NCBI GenBank assembly: GCA_937919925.1
Contig: CALFOT010000121.1
Coordinates: 1 to 64,000, forward strand
Source of the DNA: an uncultured bacterium
Lineage (GTDB): Bacteria > Planctomycetota > UBA1135
Length of the DNA stretch: 64,000 nt
Reading direction: 5' to 3'
Both the position numbers and the translations under genes were made by a program. The number at the start of each line of letters is the position of its first letter. The first letter of the stretch is position 1. The notes beneath the pieces are model-generated. The model saw only the letters and a list, made by a program, of their open reading frames with translations, searched no databases and was not told the origin of the DNA. Below are positions 9,814 to 19,243 of the stretch, piece after piece.

Positions 9814-11103
9814 CTAGTTGATGTTTACCGTAACCGTGTTGGAGTTGAAGATGTCGGCACCTACTGGAACCTGCATTTCAACGTACACGGTGCGACCAGC
9901 GCCGCGACTAGGGATGATCTTGCTGTAAGTACCAATGCCGCTTGAGGAGGTGGCACCCGTACCAACAATCCCGCTCCACGACGTGAACAGAGGACTGTTG
10001 TTGGTGAACGCGTAAACGATGGTGTACGACTGATTCGCCGGTGCGCCGTTCCAGCTCAGCGTAACCAGTTGACCTGGGTTCGGAGTGCTGTCGTTGATGG
10101 TCATGGTGATGGTGTCATTCAACACGCCGCCGCCGGTACCCCCGAATGGGTGACTTTCCGACAAGTTGCTGTTGTTTGTACCATTGGACTGCACGTGGAT
10201 TTCTCCACCTTCCCAGCCAGCACTAGGAAGAGTCATGTTGATGACCGTTCCGCCGTTGCTGGAGCTAAGACCAGTCACTTTGACGAAGTTGCCGCCAGCG
10301 GCGCCGCTATCGAGCACGTTGCTCTGCAGCCACAGAGTGTTGCCGGTAGCGGAGAAGTTCGTACCCGTGATGGTGATGTTGCCACCTAGGTTGGCATTGC
10401 CGGTGATACTGGCCACGCTCGGCATCGCGGCGCTCATGGCACCGTAGATGTAACGTACACCACTAATATCGTCGGATTGAATCGAACGCTGAGGTTGGCC
10501 AGTGCCACTGATGTAAGCAAGCATGGTGGAGCCGCTCACCGTGGTGTGACCTAAACCCAGTGCGTGGCCAAGCTCGTGGCAGGCAACACCTTGGATATCG
10601 ATACCACTGCTAACCGTGCCTGGGCCATCTTGCCAGTTCCATGCATCGCCGTAAAAGCGAATGCGCCAGCCGTCGCTAATCGGGGTTTCCGTGTAAGCGA
10701 GGACGCCGCCGGAAGATCCACCAATCGAAGAAATGATGTTGTCATTGCCGCCGCCAACATTACTAGCGTTGCCGTTCCAGGCATAGCTGAAGTTCGCAGT
10801 GCCAGAGCCCACCGAACCTTGCGAGGAATCACCGCTGCCGTCACCGTGGGCGCGCGAGTTCCATTCCGCACCAGCCTTCCACATGGCTAGTTCTGCACCA
10901 TCGTATTGAGGCCAGTTCGCGTGAATCGTGGTGTTATTGTTGGCGCTAGAGCCATTGAAGTTATTGAACAAACGAAGATCGCGCTGGGCGAGGCCAAGGC
11001 TACCACCAATGGTGGTGAAACCGTCTGCCTGCTGCGGCGCAATCATCAAGGTAGAGCCAACAAGCAGCGAGCTACCGATTGCAAGGCGAATGATATTTTT
11101 CAT
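9814..11103 (-). CDS. Secreted matrixin-type zinc metalloprotease with IPT/TIG-like domain
   Basis: Signal peptide; HELGHALGLGH zinc motif; ASITGNANLGGNITITGTNFSATGNTLWL. Confidence 0.85.
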   Translation of the reverse strand: MKNIIRLAIGSSLLVGSTLMIAPQQADGFTTIGGSLGLAQRDLRLFNNFNGSSANNNTTIHANWPQYDGAELAMWKAGAEWNSRAHGDGSGDSSQGSVGSGTANFSYAWNGNASNVGGGNDNIISSIGGSSGGVLAYTETPISDGWRIRFYGDAWNWQDGPGTVSSGIDIQGVACHELGHALGLGHTTVSGSTMLAYISGTGQPQRSIQSDDISGVRYIYGAMSAAMPSVASITGNANLGGNITITGTNFSATGNTLWLQSNVLDSGAAGGNFVKVTGLSSSNGGTVINMTLPSAGWEGGEIHVQSNGTNNSNLSESHPFGGTGGGVLNDTITMTINDSTPNPGQLVTLSWNGAPANQSYTIVYAFTNNSPLFTSWSGIVGTGATSSSGIGTYSKIIPSRGAGRTVYVEMQVPVGADIFNSNTVTVNIN

Positions 11104-11636
11104 CGTTGTACCCCCTGCAGGTTACTGATTTCACGGACCAAGTTGCTGACGAGCAGGTTGCTCTCAACGGCGAAACCTTCGCCCTTGCCAAGTACCACGG
11201 TGCCCTTCTTGGTTTCGATGGTGCGGAAAATACCACCCATGGCGGCATAAACGGCATGATCGATTTCAGGCCCCCAACCTTCTACAGCGCCGCGGAAAAC
11301 GACGACGTCGTTGCCCAAGCGGTACTCGGAAGGAGCTGGCATCGAAGTGACCATCATGGAGTCACTTTCAAAGGTGCCGCCAAGGAAGGCAGCTTCCGTG
11401 GTGGTGGCGTTACCGGTGTAGAGATCCTTACCTTCAATGGTGAGAATGGTGAAGATGAGTCGGTCATCGCCTTCCGGAACGAAGCGCACGGTGCGCACGT
11501 CGGTGATGGTTCCGTGGACCGCAGAATCGGTCTTAGCAATCATCGAGGCAAGATCCAACTCCTCAATGCACGCGGAGCCCCCCTGCACGAGCAGGACGGT
11601 CATGGCCGCGGCGAGTAGCCAGCGTAGTGTTTTCAT
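11100..11636 (-). CDS. Secreted hypothetical protein, translationally coupled to the matrixin gene
   Basis: Signal peptide MKTLRWLLAAAMTVLLVQGGSAC; 4-nt overlap with the downstream protease gene. Confidence 0.75.
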   Translation of the reverse strand: MKTLRWLLAAAMTVLLVQGGSACIEELDLASMIAKTDSAVHGTITDVRTVRFVPEGDDRLIFTILTIEGKDLYTGNATTTEAAFLGGTFESDSMMVTSMPAPSEYRLGNDVVVFRGAVEGWGPEIDHAVYAAMGGIFRTIETKKGTVVLGKGEGFAVESNLLVSNLVREISNLQGVQR

Positions 11637-11955
11637 CAGTAGGGTTTTCTAAGGGAAAAGGAGACCATCCAAGGCTAACAACGAGCCAAGGCTAAACTAG
11701 GGACAGGCGAAAGTTCGATTTGGTTCCCTGAATTCCGCGGCGAGGAATACCGAGGGGAACAAATCAGCACCAGACCCTTATTTGTACAGGATAAAGCGGG
11801 TTAAGAAGGTGCATTTCTGGGAGGAGTTTGATATTCGTTTAAGGAAACACCCCTGACAGCTTGTTTTTGTTGCTACGCGATCCGTTTCGCATGGAAATCG
11901 CTCTGAATCGGCGATTATGCCGCCGATTTCCTTGAATTCGTGGCAAACTAGGGGC

Positions 11956-13761
11956 ATGCAGCGATTGTGGATTCCCCTAGTTTGTGCAGCTGGCTTCGGT
12001 GTTGGCTTGCTCACGCGTGCCGACGCCGGCGCAACATCCTTAGAGCTTGGCCCTTCCCAGGTTGAGATTTTGCCTTTTGGCTTGCTCGAGGAGGTGCGGG
12101 TCACAGATTTTTCTGTGCCGATGCAAGTGCAGCTCTACAACTCCGGAAATGCCTCCGTGGAACTGCTGGAGCTGCTCGTACAAACCCCCGAGGGTGTTGC
12201 GCTTGGTCACAAGGCATTTCACAACCAGGCGCTGGCTGGCGACGGTGGTTTTTTGAACGAGTTGTATCTCGACATGGAGCGCACCGATCCCGACTTCAGT
12301 CACCGGCACACCAAGCGTCTGTTCATCCCGCTGGAGGATTATGTCGCCCTTGGTCCGGAAGGCGAAGCCGAAGCGATGCGCCGTGTGCTGCAAGGTGTCA
12401 GCGATTTGAAAAAGAGCGGTGCGCCACAGATGTTGGATGCCCAGTTTGAGATGGATTTGGCAGCTTTGTTTGGACCACAATCACAGACTGGCGATGTCGC
12501 ACCTTTCGAAATCGTGGTGCGCTGGTTTGACGGCACCGCGATGCAAAGTAACACCTTGGCGCGCACCATCACCAAACTCGCACCCTTCCGCGCTGCGCCT
12601 CCAGGACACTGGAGTTATGGTCGCGCCGTGGGCGCTTGGGTGACGGGTGATTTGCACGTGCACAACTGCCGCGATGAAGCCATCAATGGCTGCGATTCTT
12701 GCGCGGCGGAATCCGTCAACATTACCGGCTCCTTTACGAATGCACAGCTGAAGCCGCAGTTTCAAGCTCTGGGCTTCGATTTTTTCAGCTCCACCACCCA
12801 CAGTTACTGCATCAATACCACGAGCGAGTTCAATGCCGTGCTGGCCGAGTCCGTGGCGTTGACCGATCCATCCTTTGTGATGCTCGCAAGTACCGAAGTT
12901 TCCGGTCTTGAAACCGGCCCGCAGTCAGGCAGCGATTCTTCCAATGCCTTGTGCCTGCTTGGCTTCTCCACCAATGAAGTGCACCACATGGGGGCGCATC
13001 ACATCACCACGCGCAAGCCAGGTGGTAAAGACGGTTTTTTGGATTTCTGCGACAACCCCATGTCGGGCCAGCGATACAACGTAAATAATATTAATTCCGA
13101 AGGCGGTTTCGCGGTCATTAATCATCCGGCTTCGAGTATGTGGGGCTTCAACAGCCTTGCCGATTTGAGTGGCCAGGAGCGCAATAACGCTTGGGGCGTG
13201 GAAGTATGGAATGGCTCCGAAGGTGCTACCAACTTCCAATCGTTTCACCGTAACTGGTGGGTGGCGCGAATGGTAGGTGGCAAGTTGCTCTATCCTTATT
13301 CAGGCAGCGATACGCACGATTCCGCCCAGAACTTTGGCGCGACGCATACCTTCGTTTCCGGAGCGCTCACCCCTAATTCCCTGAACGACGCCTTGAAGTC
13401 GGGCTTGAACTATCTGTCGAACGGCCCGTTCCTTGATGTGAGCATCAGCGACAATGGCGGCCGCGGTTTGGGAATGGGGCAAGTTTTAACGGTTAACGCT
13501 AGCGTGGTGCCGCCAAACTACCCAATCACCATTTCAGTGCCGTACAACGTGGATAACAATGGTTCGACGATTAAGGTCTTTCGTGGCGTCGTTGGCGTTG
13601 GCGAAGTTTTGGTTTCATCGATTGGCAGCCTCACCGGTGCAGGAACCCTTCAGGTGCCTGATATTTTGCCACAGAGCACTTGCTGGTACCGTGCCGAAGT
13701 GCACAACTCGATTTTTACTGAATCAGCCCTGACCACACCAGTGTTCGTCCACATGCAATAG
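11956..13761 (+). CDS. CehA/McbA-like PHP-superfamily metallohydrolase, exported
   Basis: GDLHVHN, FDFFSSTTHS, EVSG, INHPASS, WNGSEG, YSGSDTHD; start taken at MQRLWIPLVCAAGF (signal peptide). Confidence 0.75.
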   Translation: MQRLWIPLVCAAGFGVGLLTRADAGATSLELGPSQVEILPFGLLEEVRVTDFSVPMQVQLYNSGNASVELLELLVQTPEGVALGHKAFHNQALAGDGGFLNELYLDMERTDPDFSHRHTKRLFIPLEDYVALGPEGEAEAMRRVLQGVSDLKKSGAPQMLDAQFEMDLAALFGPQSQTGDVAPFEIVVRWFDGTAMQSNTLARTITKLAPFRAAPPGHWSYGRAVGAWVTGDLHVHNCRDEAINGCDSCAAESVNITGSFTNAQLKPQFQALGFDFFSSTTHSYCINTTSEFNAVLAESVALTDPSFVMLASTEVSGLETGPQSGSDSSNALCLLGFSTNEVHHMGAHHITTRKPGGKDGFLDFCDNPMSGQRYNVNNINSEGGFAVINHPASSMWGFNSLADLSGQERNNAWGVEVWNGSEGATNFQSFHRNWWVARMVGGKLLYPYSGSDTHDSAQNFGATHTFVSGALTPNSLNDALKSGLNYLSNGPFLDVSISDNGGRGLGMGQVLTVNASVVPPNYPITISVPYNVDNNGSTIKVFRGVVGVGEVLVSSIGSLTGAGTLQVPDILPQSTCWYRAEVHNSIFTESALTTPVFVHMQ

Positions 13762-13799
13762 GGTGCGCCTTGGCCGCAGCGTTACTATCTGCGGCAATC

Positions 13800-14978
13800 A
13801 TGCCGGATCGAATACCTTCTGAGTGGGCTCCTGTCCACCATGTAAATAGCATCGAACAGCTCACTGCAGCCATGGAAATATGGCGCGCTGCGGGCATCAT
13901 TGGCGTCGATACTGAAGCGAACTCCTTTTTCGCGTATCACGAGCGTTTGTGCTTGCTGCAGGTTTCGGCTAATGGAGAGGATTGGATTGTCGATCCCATT
14001 GCTATGGGAGAGGATTTGAAAGCGATTGCACCGCTGTTGGCGGATCCCACGGTCATCAAAATTTTCCACGCGGCGGAATTCGATTTGATGATTTTGAAAA
14101 AAGATTTGGATGTCGAAGTGCGTGGTTTGTTCGATACACAAGTGGCCATGACTCTCTTGCGTCACGAAAAAACCGGTTTGGCGGCGCTCATTCAGTCTTA
14201 CTACGGCATGGAGCTTTCGAAGAAGGAGCAGCGCTCCAACTGGGGTTACCGCCCACTCAGCGAAGAGCAAATTTCTTACGCGCGAATTGATACCCATTTC
14301 CTAGTGGACCTTCACCGACGCTTGACGGCGGAGTTATTAGAAGCCGACATGATGGCGGCAGCGGAAGGCGAGTTCTTGCGGCAAGAAACTGAAATCCTGG
14401 TTGCTGGGGCTCCGGATCCAGAACGTTATCGCAAAATGAAAGCGGCGCGCGGTATGGATCCTGAATCACTCGCACGCTTAAAGGAAGTTTTCTTCTGGCG
14501 TGAAAAAGTTGCCGAGCAACGTGACGTACCGTTATTCCGTGTGTTGGCGAATCAAGGCATGTTGGATATTGCGCTGCAGGCACCAAGCAACATCAAGGAG
14601 CTCGCGGACATCAAAGGTATGGGTTGGAAACAAGCCAAGCGTTACGGTGAAGATATTCTCGCTGCGCTTGCCAAGGCCCACGGCAAACGCATTGAGATTG
14701 ATGTGCCGAAAGTCACTCCGGAGGAGCGGCGGCGGCGGCGGGTGCTGCGTGAGAATCTGGATGAAATGCGCGATTGGCGAAAATCTGTTGCGCGTGAATT
14801 GGATTTGCCAAGTGAGCGATTGATGCACCGCCGTCACTTGGAGGCCATCTGTCGCGCGCGTCCGCAAACTTCCGCGGAATTGAATGCCGTGGTGCAACTG
14901 AATGATTGGCAACGCGAGAACTTCGAAAGCTCGTTATTGGCTAAACTGGTGCAGTTGCCAGATCCGGAGCAAGCATGA
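13800..14978 (+). CDS. rnd: Ribonuclease D
   Basis: IGVDTEANSFFAYHERLCLLQVS, HAAEFDLMILKKD, DTQVAMTLL, YARIDTHFLVDLH plus HRDC-like C-terminus. Confidence 0.9.
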   Translation: MPDRIPSEWAPVHHVNSIEQLTAAMEIWRAAGIIGVDTEANSFFAYHERLCLLQVSANGEDWIVDPIAMGEDLKAIAPLLADPTVIKIFHAAEFDLMILKKDLDVEVRGLFDTQVAMTLLRHEKTGLAALIQSYYGMELSKKEQRSNWGYRPLSEEQISYARIDTHFLVDLHRRLTAELLEADMMAAAEGEFLRQETEILVAGAPDPERYRKMKAARGMDPESLARLKEVFFWREKVAEQRDVPLFRVLANQGMLDIALQAPSNIKELADIKGMGWKQAKRYGEDILAALAKAHGKRIEIDVPKVTPEERRRRRVLRENLDEMRDWRKSVARELDLPSERLMHRRHLEAICRARPQTSAELNAVVQLNDWQRENFESSLLAKLVQLPDPEQA

Positions 14979-15208
14979 TTCCCCTACGTTTTTTCGTTGC
15001 CCTTGTTACCAGCGCACTTCTCGGTGCCTGCGTTTCTCCGCAGTCCAAATTAGATGGCGCCGCAATCGACCATCACCAGCGGATTCAGGGAAAGGCGAGC
15101 AACCAAGCTGGCGGAACTTCTTTTCCCATTGCCGCCCCGCCGCGTTTTGATGCCGATATGCGCACCCAGGAAGAGCGCGATTTAGAAACGATTGGGCGCA
15201 AGCCATAG
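14975..15208 (+). CDS. Small lipoprotein
   Basis: MIPLRFFVALVTSALLGAC lipobox; 4-nt overlap with rnd. Confidence 0.6.
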   Translation: MIPLRFFVALVTSALLGACVSPQSKLDGAAIDHHQRIQGKASNQAGGTSFPIAAPPRFDADMRTQEERDLETIGRKP

Positions 15209-15251
15209 CCGATTCAGGGCTTCCCTAAATCATCGTTTGGCGCACCGGGCA

Positions 15252-16322
15252 TTATCGCGATTGCGCCGCCGCCAAACCCCGCTCAAGCATTGCGCGGTCG
15301 AGGTCGTGACCAATAAAAACGACTTCGGTGAGGGGGCTAGAGTTTTCCGGCCAAGGTAAATCAGCTTCCACAGAATACAAATCATAGACTCCTTGTAGCA
15401 GACACCGATAAGAGATGCCCTGGATATTCAGGAAGCCCTTGTAGCGCACTAACTGGTCACCAAATTGTTGCACGCAGGAGTCCAGCCACAAGCGAGTTTT
15501 TAGTTCATCAAGCGGATGTTCACTACGCAAACTAATCGCCGTGATACCACCGTGATGAGCGGAGTGTCCGCTAGAATCAAAATCGGTCATCAAAAATGTG
15601 CGCTCGCGTGCTTTTAATATTTCGTGCAGCGGCACATTGGCGTTGCTGGTTGGGAATATCGGCGCGGTGGGATTGAGGCAGCGCAAATCCAGCAAAGCTT
15701 GTTGTTGGACGGCGTCGCCAACTAGATCGATTTTGTTCAGCACCAATAAATCGGCCAGCGCAATTTGTTCCAGCGCAGAGCGCGTGGCCAGGGCATGGGG
15801 GAGGTTGGCGGCGTCGGCCAAAGTGACTACGGATTCCACTTGATAATATGTGGCGATTTCATCTTCTACCAAAAAAGTGCGCAGTAATGGTGCTGGCTCG
15901 GCAATGCCAGTGGTTTCAATAATGACACGATCAAACTGGCGACGGCGAAAGGTGGGTAGGCGGCGTTTGCGTAGATCGAGCAGGCTTTTGACTAAATCGC
16001 CGCGCACAGTGCAACACACACAGCCGTTTGATAATTCGACAAGATTGTCATCGCTGCGCACCACCAGGCGATCATCAATGCCGATCTCGCCAAACTCGTT
16101 TACCAACACCGCATAACGGGTGCCGGAATCGTTCGCGAGCAAGTGATTGAGCAGGGTAGTTTTGCCGGCGCCTAGCCAGCCGGATAGCAGCGTGACCGGC
16201 GCAACCAAGGCATGAGTGGCATTGTCTGACATGGCCCCCAGGATACTGCTCTGAAACGCAAGCCAAGCCACTCTCGCGGCTGACTTCCTGCTTGACCGCT
16301 TTGGTTGGTGGATTAAAATCAT
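15252..16322 (-). CDS. CobW/COG0523 family GTP-binding metallochaperone
   Basis: GWLGAGKTTLLNHLL, NEFGEIGIDD, GCVCCT, VIIETTGIAEPAP, LNKIDL; true start may be 16232 (MSDNATHAL). Confidence 0.9.
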   Translation of the reverse strand: MILIHQPKRSSRKSAARVAWLAFQSSILGAMSDNATHALVAPVTLLSGWLGAGKTTLLNHLLANDSGTRYAVLVNEFGEIGIDDRLVVRSDDNLVELSNGCVCCTVRGDLVKSLLDLRKRRLPTFRRRQFDRVIIETTGIAEPAPLLRTFLVEDEIATYYQVESVVTLADAANLPHALATRSALEQIALADLLVLNKIDLVGDAVQQQALLDLRCLNPTAPIFPTSNANVPLHEILKARERTFLMTDFDSSGHSAHHGGITAISLRSEHPLDELKTRLWLDSCVQQFGDQLVRYKGFLNIQGISYRCLLQGVYDLYSVEADLPWPENSSPLTEVVFIGHDLDRAMLERGLAAAQSR

Positions 16323-16405
16323 TGTCCCGAATTAGAGGTTTTCCTGAGCGAATGCCCCAAGCCATGCCCCAATCCTCCCCTTGCTTTCTACGCTACGTTG
16401 CCCCG

Positions 16406-17575
16406 ATGGGCATCTACGAAACCCTTTATGCTTTCCAGGCAACTTTTGGAAGTGCAATGGGGCAGCCCCATACGCATCCATGGAGCCAGGGTTATCCGCG
16501 CACAGAACAACTGCCAGGCGGCCCATCACTGCCCACTTCGATTGCCGTTTCGTCGCAGGATTTGATGTACCCCAAAGCGTGGGGGTTGCCAGCATTACGC
16601 GAAGCCATCGCGCGTTCCTACCGCGATAGTTACGGTGCCAATGTCGCGGCAGAAAACGTCATGGTGTTCGCTGGCGGACGCCCAGGTTTGATTGCCTTGC
16701 TGCTGTTTCTGCAAGCAGATATTAGCGTGCGCATTTCAGAAACCGAGTACACGCCGTACTATGACATGCTGAAGGCTTTTCAACGCAAGCACACGATCGT
16801 GCCAAGTAACGTTGCGAATGGTTTTCGCCCCAGTGTTGCCGATTTTCTCGGCAGCGCTGAAGAAGGCCGACGTCTGATTTTACTCAGCAACCCCTGTAAC
16901 CCAACCGGCCACACGCGCAACGGCGCAGAGTTGAAAGCTTTGGTCGACGCCACGGCATATGGCGATACGGGTTTGTTGGTAGATGAAGCCTATGAGTATT
17001 TTCACGCGCAGCCAGAGAGTGCACTTGCGCATGTCGACAACCTGAATGAATCCAATTTGTTTGTTTGCGGCGCGGCCACCAAGGGGTTGCAAGCTCCCGG
17101 CTTGCGCATCGGTTGGACGATCGCTTCCAAACGAAATATTGATATTCTTGGCAATTTCGCTTCTTTCGGAATCGGCGGTGTTGCGCATCCTTCGCAAAAC
17201 ATGGCGGTGGCGCTGCTAGAACCGCAGCGGGTGAAGCAGGCGCGTGCTGCGATAGCAAGTTACTATGCGAGCCAGCGCGCTCGTTACGGAGCAGCTTTTG
17301 AAAGCTTAGGCTTAAAGCTTCATTCCGGCGATGGCGGCTTCTACCATTGGTGTGAGTTGCCCGATGGTCTTACCGCTGCTGCCTTGAACCGCAATCTGTT
17401 CGTGCGAGGCGCTGCGATTTTGGAAGGCCCTGCTTGCGATATGGCGCGTCGCGGAGCGCAATCGCCACTGGCGAATTTCTTCCGCTTCTCCTTTGGGCCG
17501 CTGGCCCCCAGTTCTTTCGATACGGATATCGAACTTCTCAGCCAAGCGCTGCGTTCTCCGGTCTCTATACTTTGA
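16406..17575 (+). CDS. PLP-dependent aminotransferase class I/II, candidate cysteine-sulfinate transaminase
   Basis: SNPCNPTGHTRNGAEL, VDEAYEYF, TKGLQAPGLRIGW; start set at MGIYETLY because TACGTT lies 6 nt upstream. Confidence 0.8.
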   Translation: MGIYETLYAFQATFGSAMGQPHTHPWSQGYPRTEQLPGGPSLPTSIAVSSQDLMYPKAWGLPALREAIARSYRDSYGANVAAENVMVFAGGRPGLIALLLFLQADISVRISETEYTPYYDMLKAFQRKHTIVPSNVANGFRPSVADFLGSAEEGRRLILLSNPCNPTGHTRNGAELKALVDATAYGDTGLLVDEAYEYFHAQPESALAHVDNLNESNLFVCGAATKGLQAPGLRIGWTIASKRNIDILGNFASFGIGGVAHPSQNMAVALLEPQRVKQARAAIASYYASQRARYGAAFESLGLKLHSGDGGFYHWCELPDGLTAAALNRNLFVRGAAILEGPACDMARRGAQSPLANFFRFSFGPLAPSSFDTDIELLSQALRSPVSIL

Positions 17576-17578
17576 ATC

Positions 17579-18154
17579 ATGACAACCACTAGCGAACAAT
17601 GGATTGCCAAACTGGCTGCGAAACTGGATCAAGCTGTCCAGGCGGCAGATGACGCAGAGCGTTGTGAGCGGATCAAGACTGTCCTTTCAGCGCACGTCGG
17701 CAATGGCGGCTGCCAACTTGATGCTGCCTTGCTCAAGCCGGTTGCTGGCCAATACGGTCGTCGTTTGTTGCATAAGGATCCAGCCGGCGTGTACAGCATT
17801 GTGTTGATGATCTGGGGGCCTAATCAAGGTACACCCTTGCATGATCATTCAGGCATGTGGTGTGTGGAGTGCGTTTGTGCCGGTGGCATCACGGTGGAAA
17901 GTTATGCGCGGCTGCCGAATCGCTGTAGTGAGTCCGGGCTTTGCGATTTTGAAATGGTCGAATCGGTCGAGGCGGGCTTGGGCTCCGCGGGGGTGTTAAT
18001 CCCACCGTTTGATTACCACATCATTCATAATCACAGCAACACTCCGGCGGCAACGCTGCATGTGTATGGTGGCGAAATCACAACGTGCAACGTATTTATC
18101 CCCAAGGATTCTGGCTACCAGCATGAAGTCCGCCCCCTCACATATTCGGACTGA
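17579..18154 (+). CDS. Cysteine dioxygenase family protein
   Basis: Cupin motifs GTPLHDHSGMWCVE and HIIHNHSNTPAATLHVYGGEI. Confidence 0.88.
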   Translation: MTTTSEQWIAKLAAKLDQAVQAADDAERCERIKTVLSAHVGNGGCQLDAALLKPVAGQYGRRLLHKDPAGVYSIVLMIWGPNQGTPLHDHSGMWCVECVCAGGITVESYARLPNRCSESGLCDFEMVESVEAGLGSAGVLIPPFDYHIIHNHSNTPAATLHVYGGEITTCNVFIPKDSGYQHEVRPLTYSD

Positions 18155-18159
18155 TTCTT

Positions 18160-19185
18160 TTGAACTCTCTGCTGCAAACTCGACTTAGCTGGATTCCTGG
18201 CGTTTTGGTGGCCACCGCTTTGGCCGCAGTTGCGTTGCAATTGGCCGCCCTACCGCTGTTCCACGATCAGCTTCACTTCGGTGCGTTGTTGTTGGTGATA
18301 CTGATTGGCATGCTTTGGCGCTTAGTTTTGCCGGTGCCACAATGGGCTTTGCCGGGTATCGAAATGGCCAAAAAGCCAATCCTACGTTGGGCCGTGGCCG
18401 GTCTTGGTTTGCGCTTAACGATTTCAGAAATTCTCGCGATTGGCGCCCCGTCTCTCATCATTGTTTCTTTGAGTACGTTGGTGGCGTTAGTGGTTGGTTG
18501 GTGGTTGGCGCGGCGCTTTGGGTTGCATCGCGATCTTGGTTTGTTGCTCGGTGTGGGTGGAGCAATCTGTGGCGCATCTGCGATTGTCGCTGCCGACACG
18601 GTGGTCCAGGCCCGTAAGCAAGATTCGGCGATGGCGATTGGCGTCATCACTTTGCTGGGCACATCCGGAATTTTGTTATTCCCGGAGCTGGGGTGGATTT
18701 TCGGCTTATCCGATTTTGATTTCGGTGTGTGGGTTGGCGCCAGCTTGCATGAAACGGCGCAGGTGGTGGCTGCTGGAGATAGCTTCAGCCAGGAATCGAA
18801 AGAAGTTGCCACCGTGGTGAAGTTGGTGCGCATCTGTTGGTTAGCGCCGATTGTTTTTTACCTCGGCCGCGAAGTTGCCAAGCGCGAGCTCGCCAACCCT
18901 AATCAAAGCCTTGCTCAGAAGGTGCCCGTGGTGCCCTGGTTTTTGGTGATGTTCGTGGTGTTTGCCGCCATCAGCTCTTTGAAGATTGTGCCCGAGGCGG
19001 GTGCATTTTCCATGGCCAGCGCAAAAACCACAGTGACTTGGTTGATGTGCATCGGCATGGCGGGCGTCGGCCTGCAAACGAACCTGCTGGATTTGGCGCG
19101 CACAGGCTTACGCCCGCTGGTGGTTGGCGTGTTGCAATGGGCGGTGTTGGCGGCAACTTCGCTCAGTTTGATTTACCTGCTGTAA
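18160..19185 (+). CDS. YeiH/UPF0324 family putative sulfate/sulfite exporter, TTG start
   Basis: Polytopic membrane protein; GLRLTISEILAIG, GVGGAICGASAIVA, VASLHETAQVVAAG. Confidence 0.88.
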   Translation: MNSLLQTRLSWIPGVLVATALAAVALQLAALPLFHDQLHFGALLLVILIGMLWRLVLPVPQWALPGIEMAKKPILRWAVAGLGLRLTISEILAIGAPSLIIVSLSTLVALVVGWWLARRFGLHRDLGLLLGVGGAICGASAIVAADTVVQARKQDSAMAIGVITLLGTSGILLFPELGWIFGLSDFDFGVWVGASLHETAQVVAAGDSFSQESKEVATVVKLVRICWLAPIVFYLGREVAKRELANPNQSLAQKVPVVPWFLVMFVVFAAISSLKIVPEAGAFSMASAKTTVTWLMCIGMAGVGLQTNLLDLARTGLRPLVVGVLQWAVLAATSLSLIYLL

Positions 19186-19243
19186 CAATCGGTTCGTCAA
19201 GCGTGCCACAGCTTTGGACCGTGGGCGGTCCTACAATCCGCCC

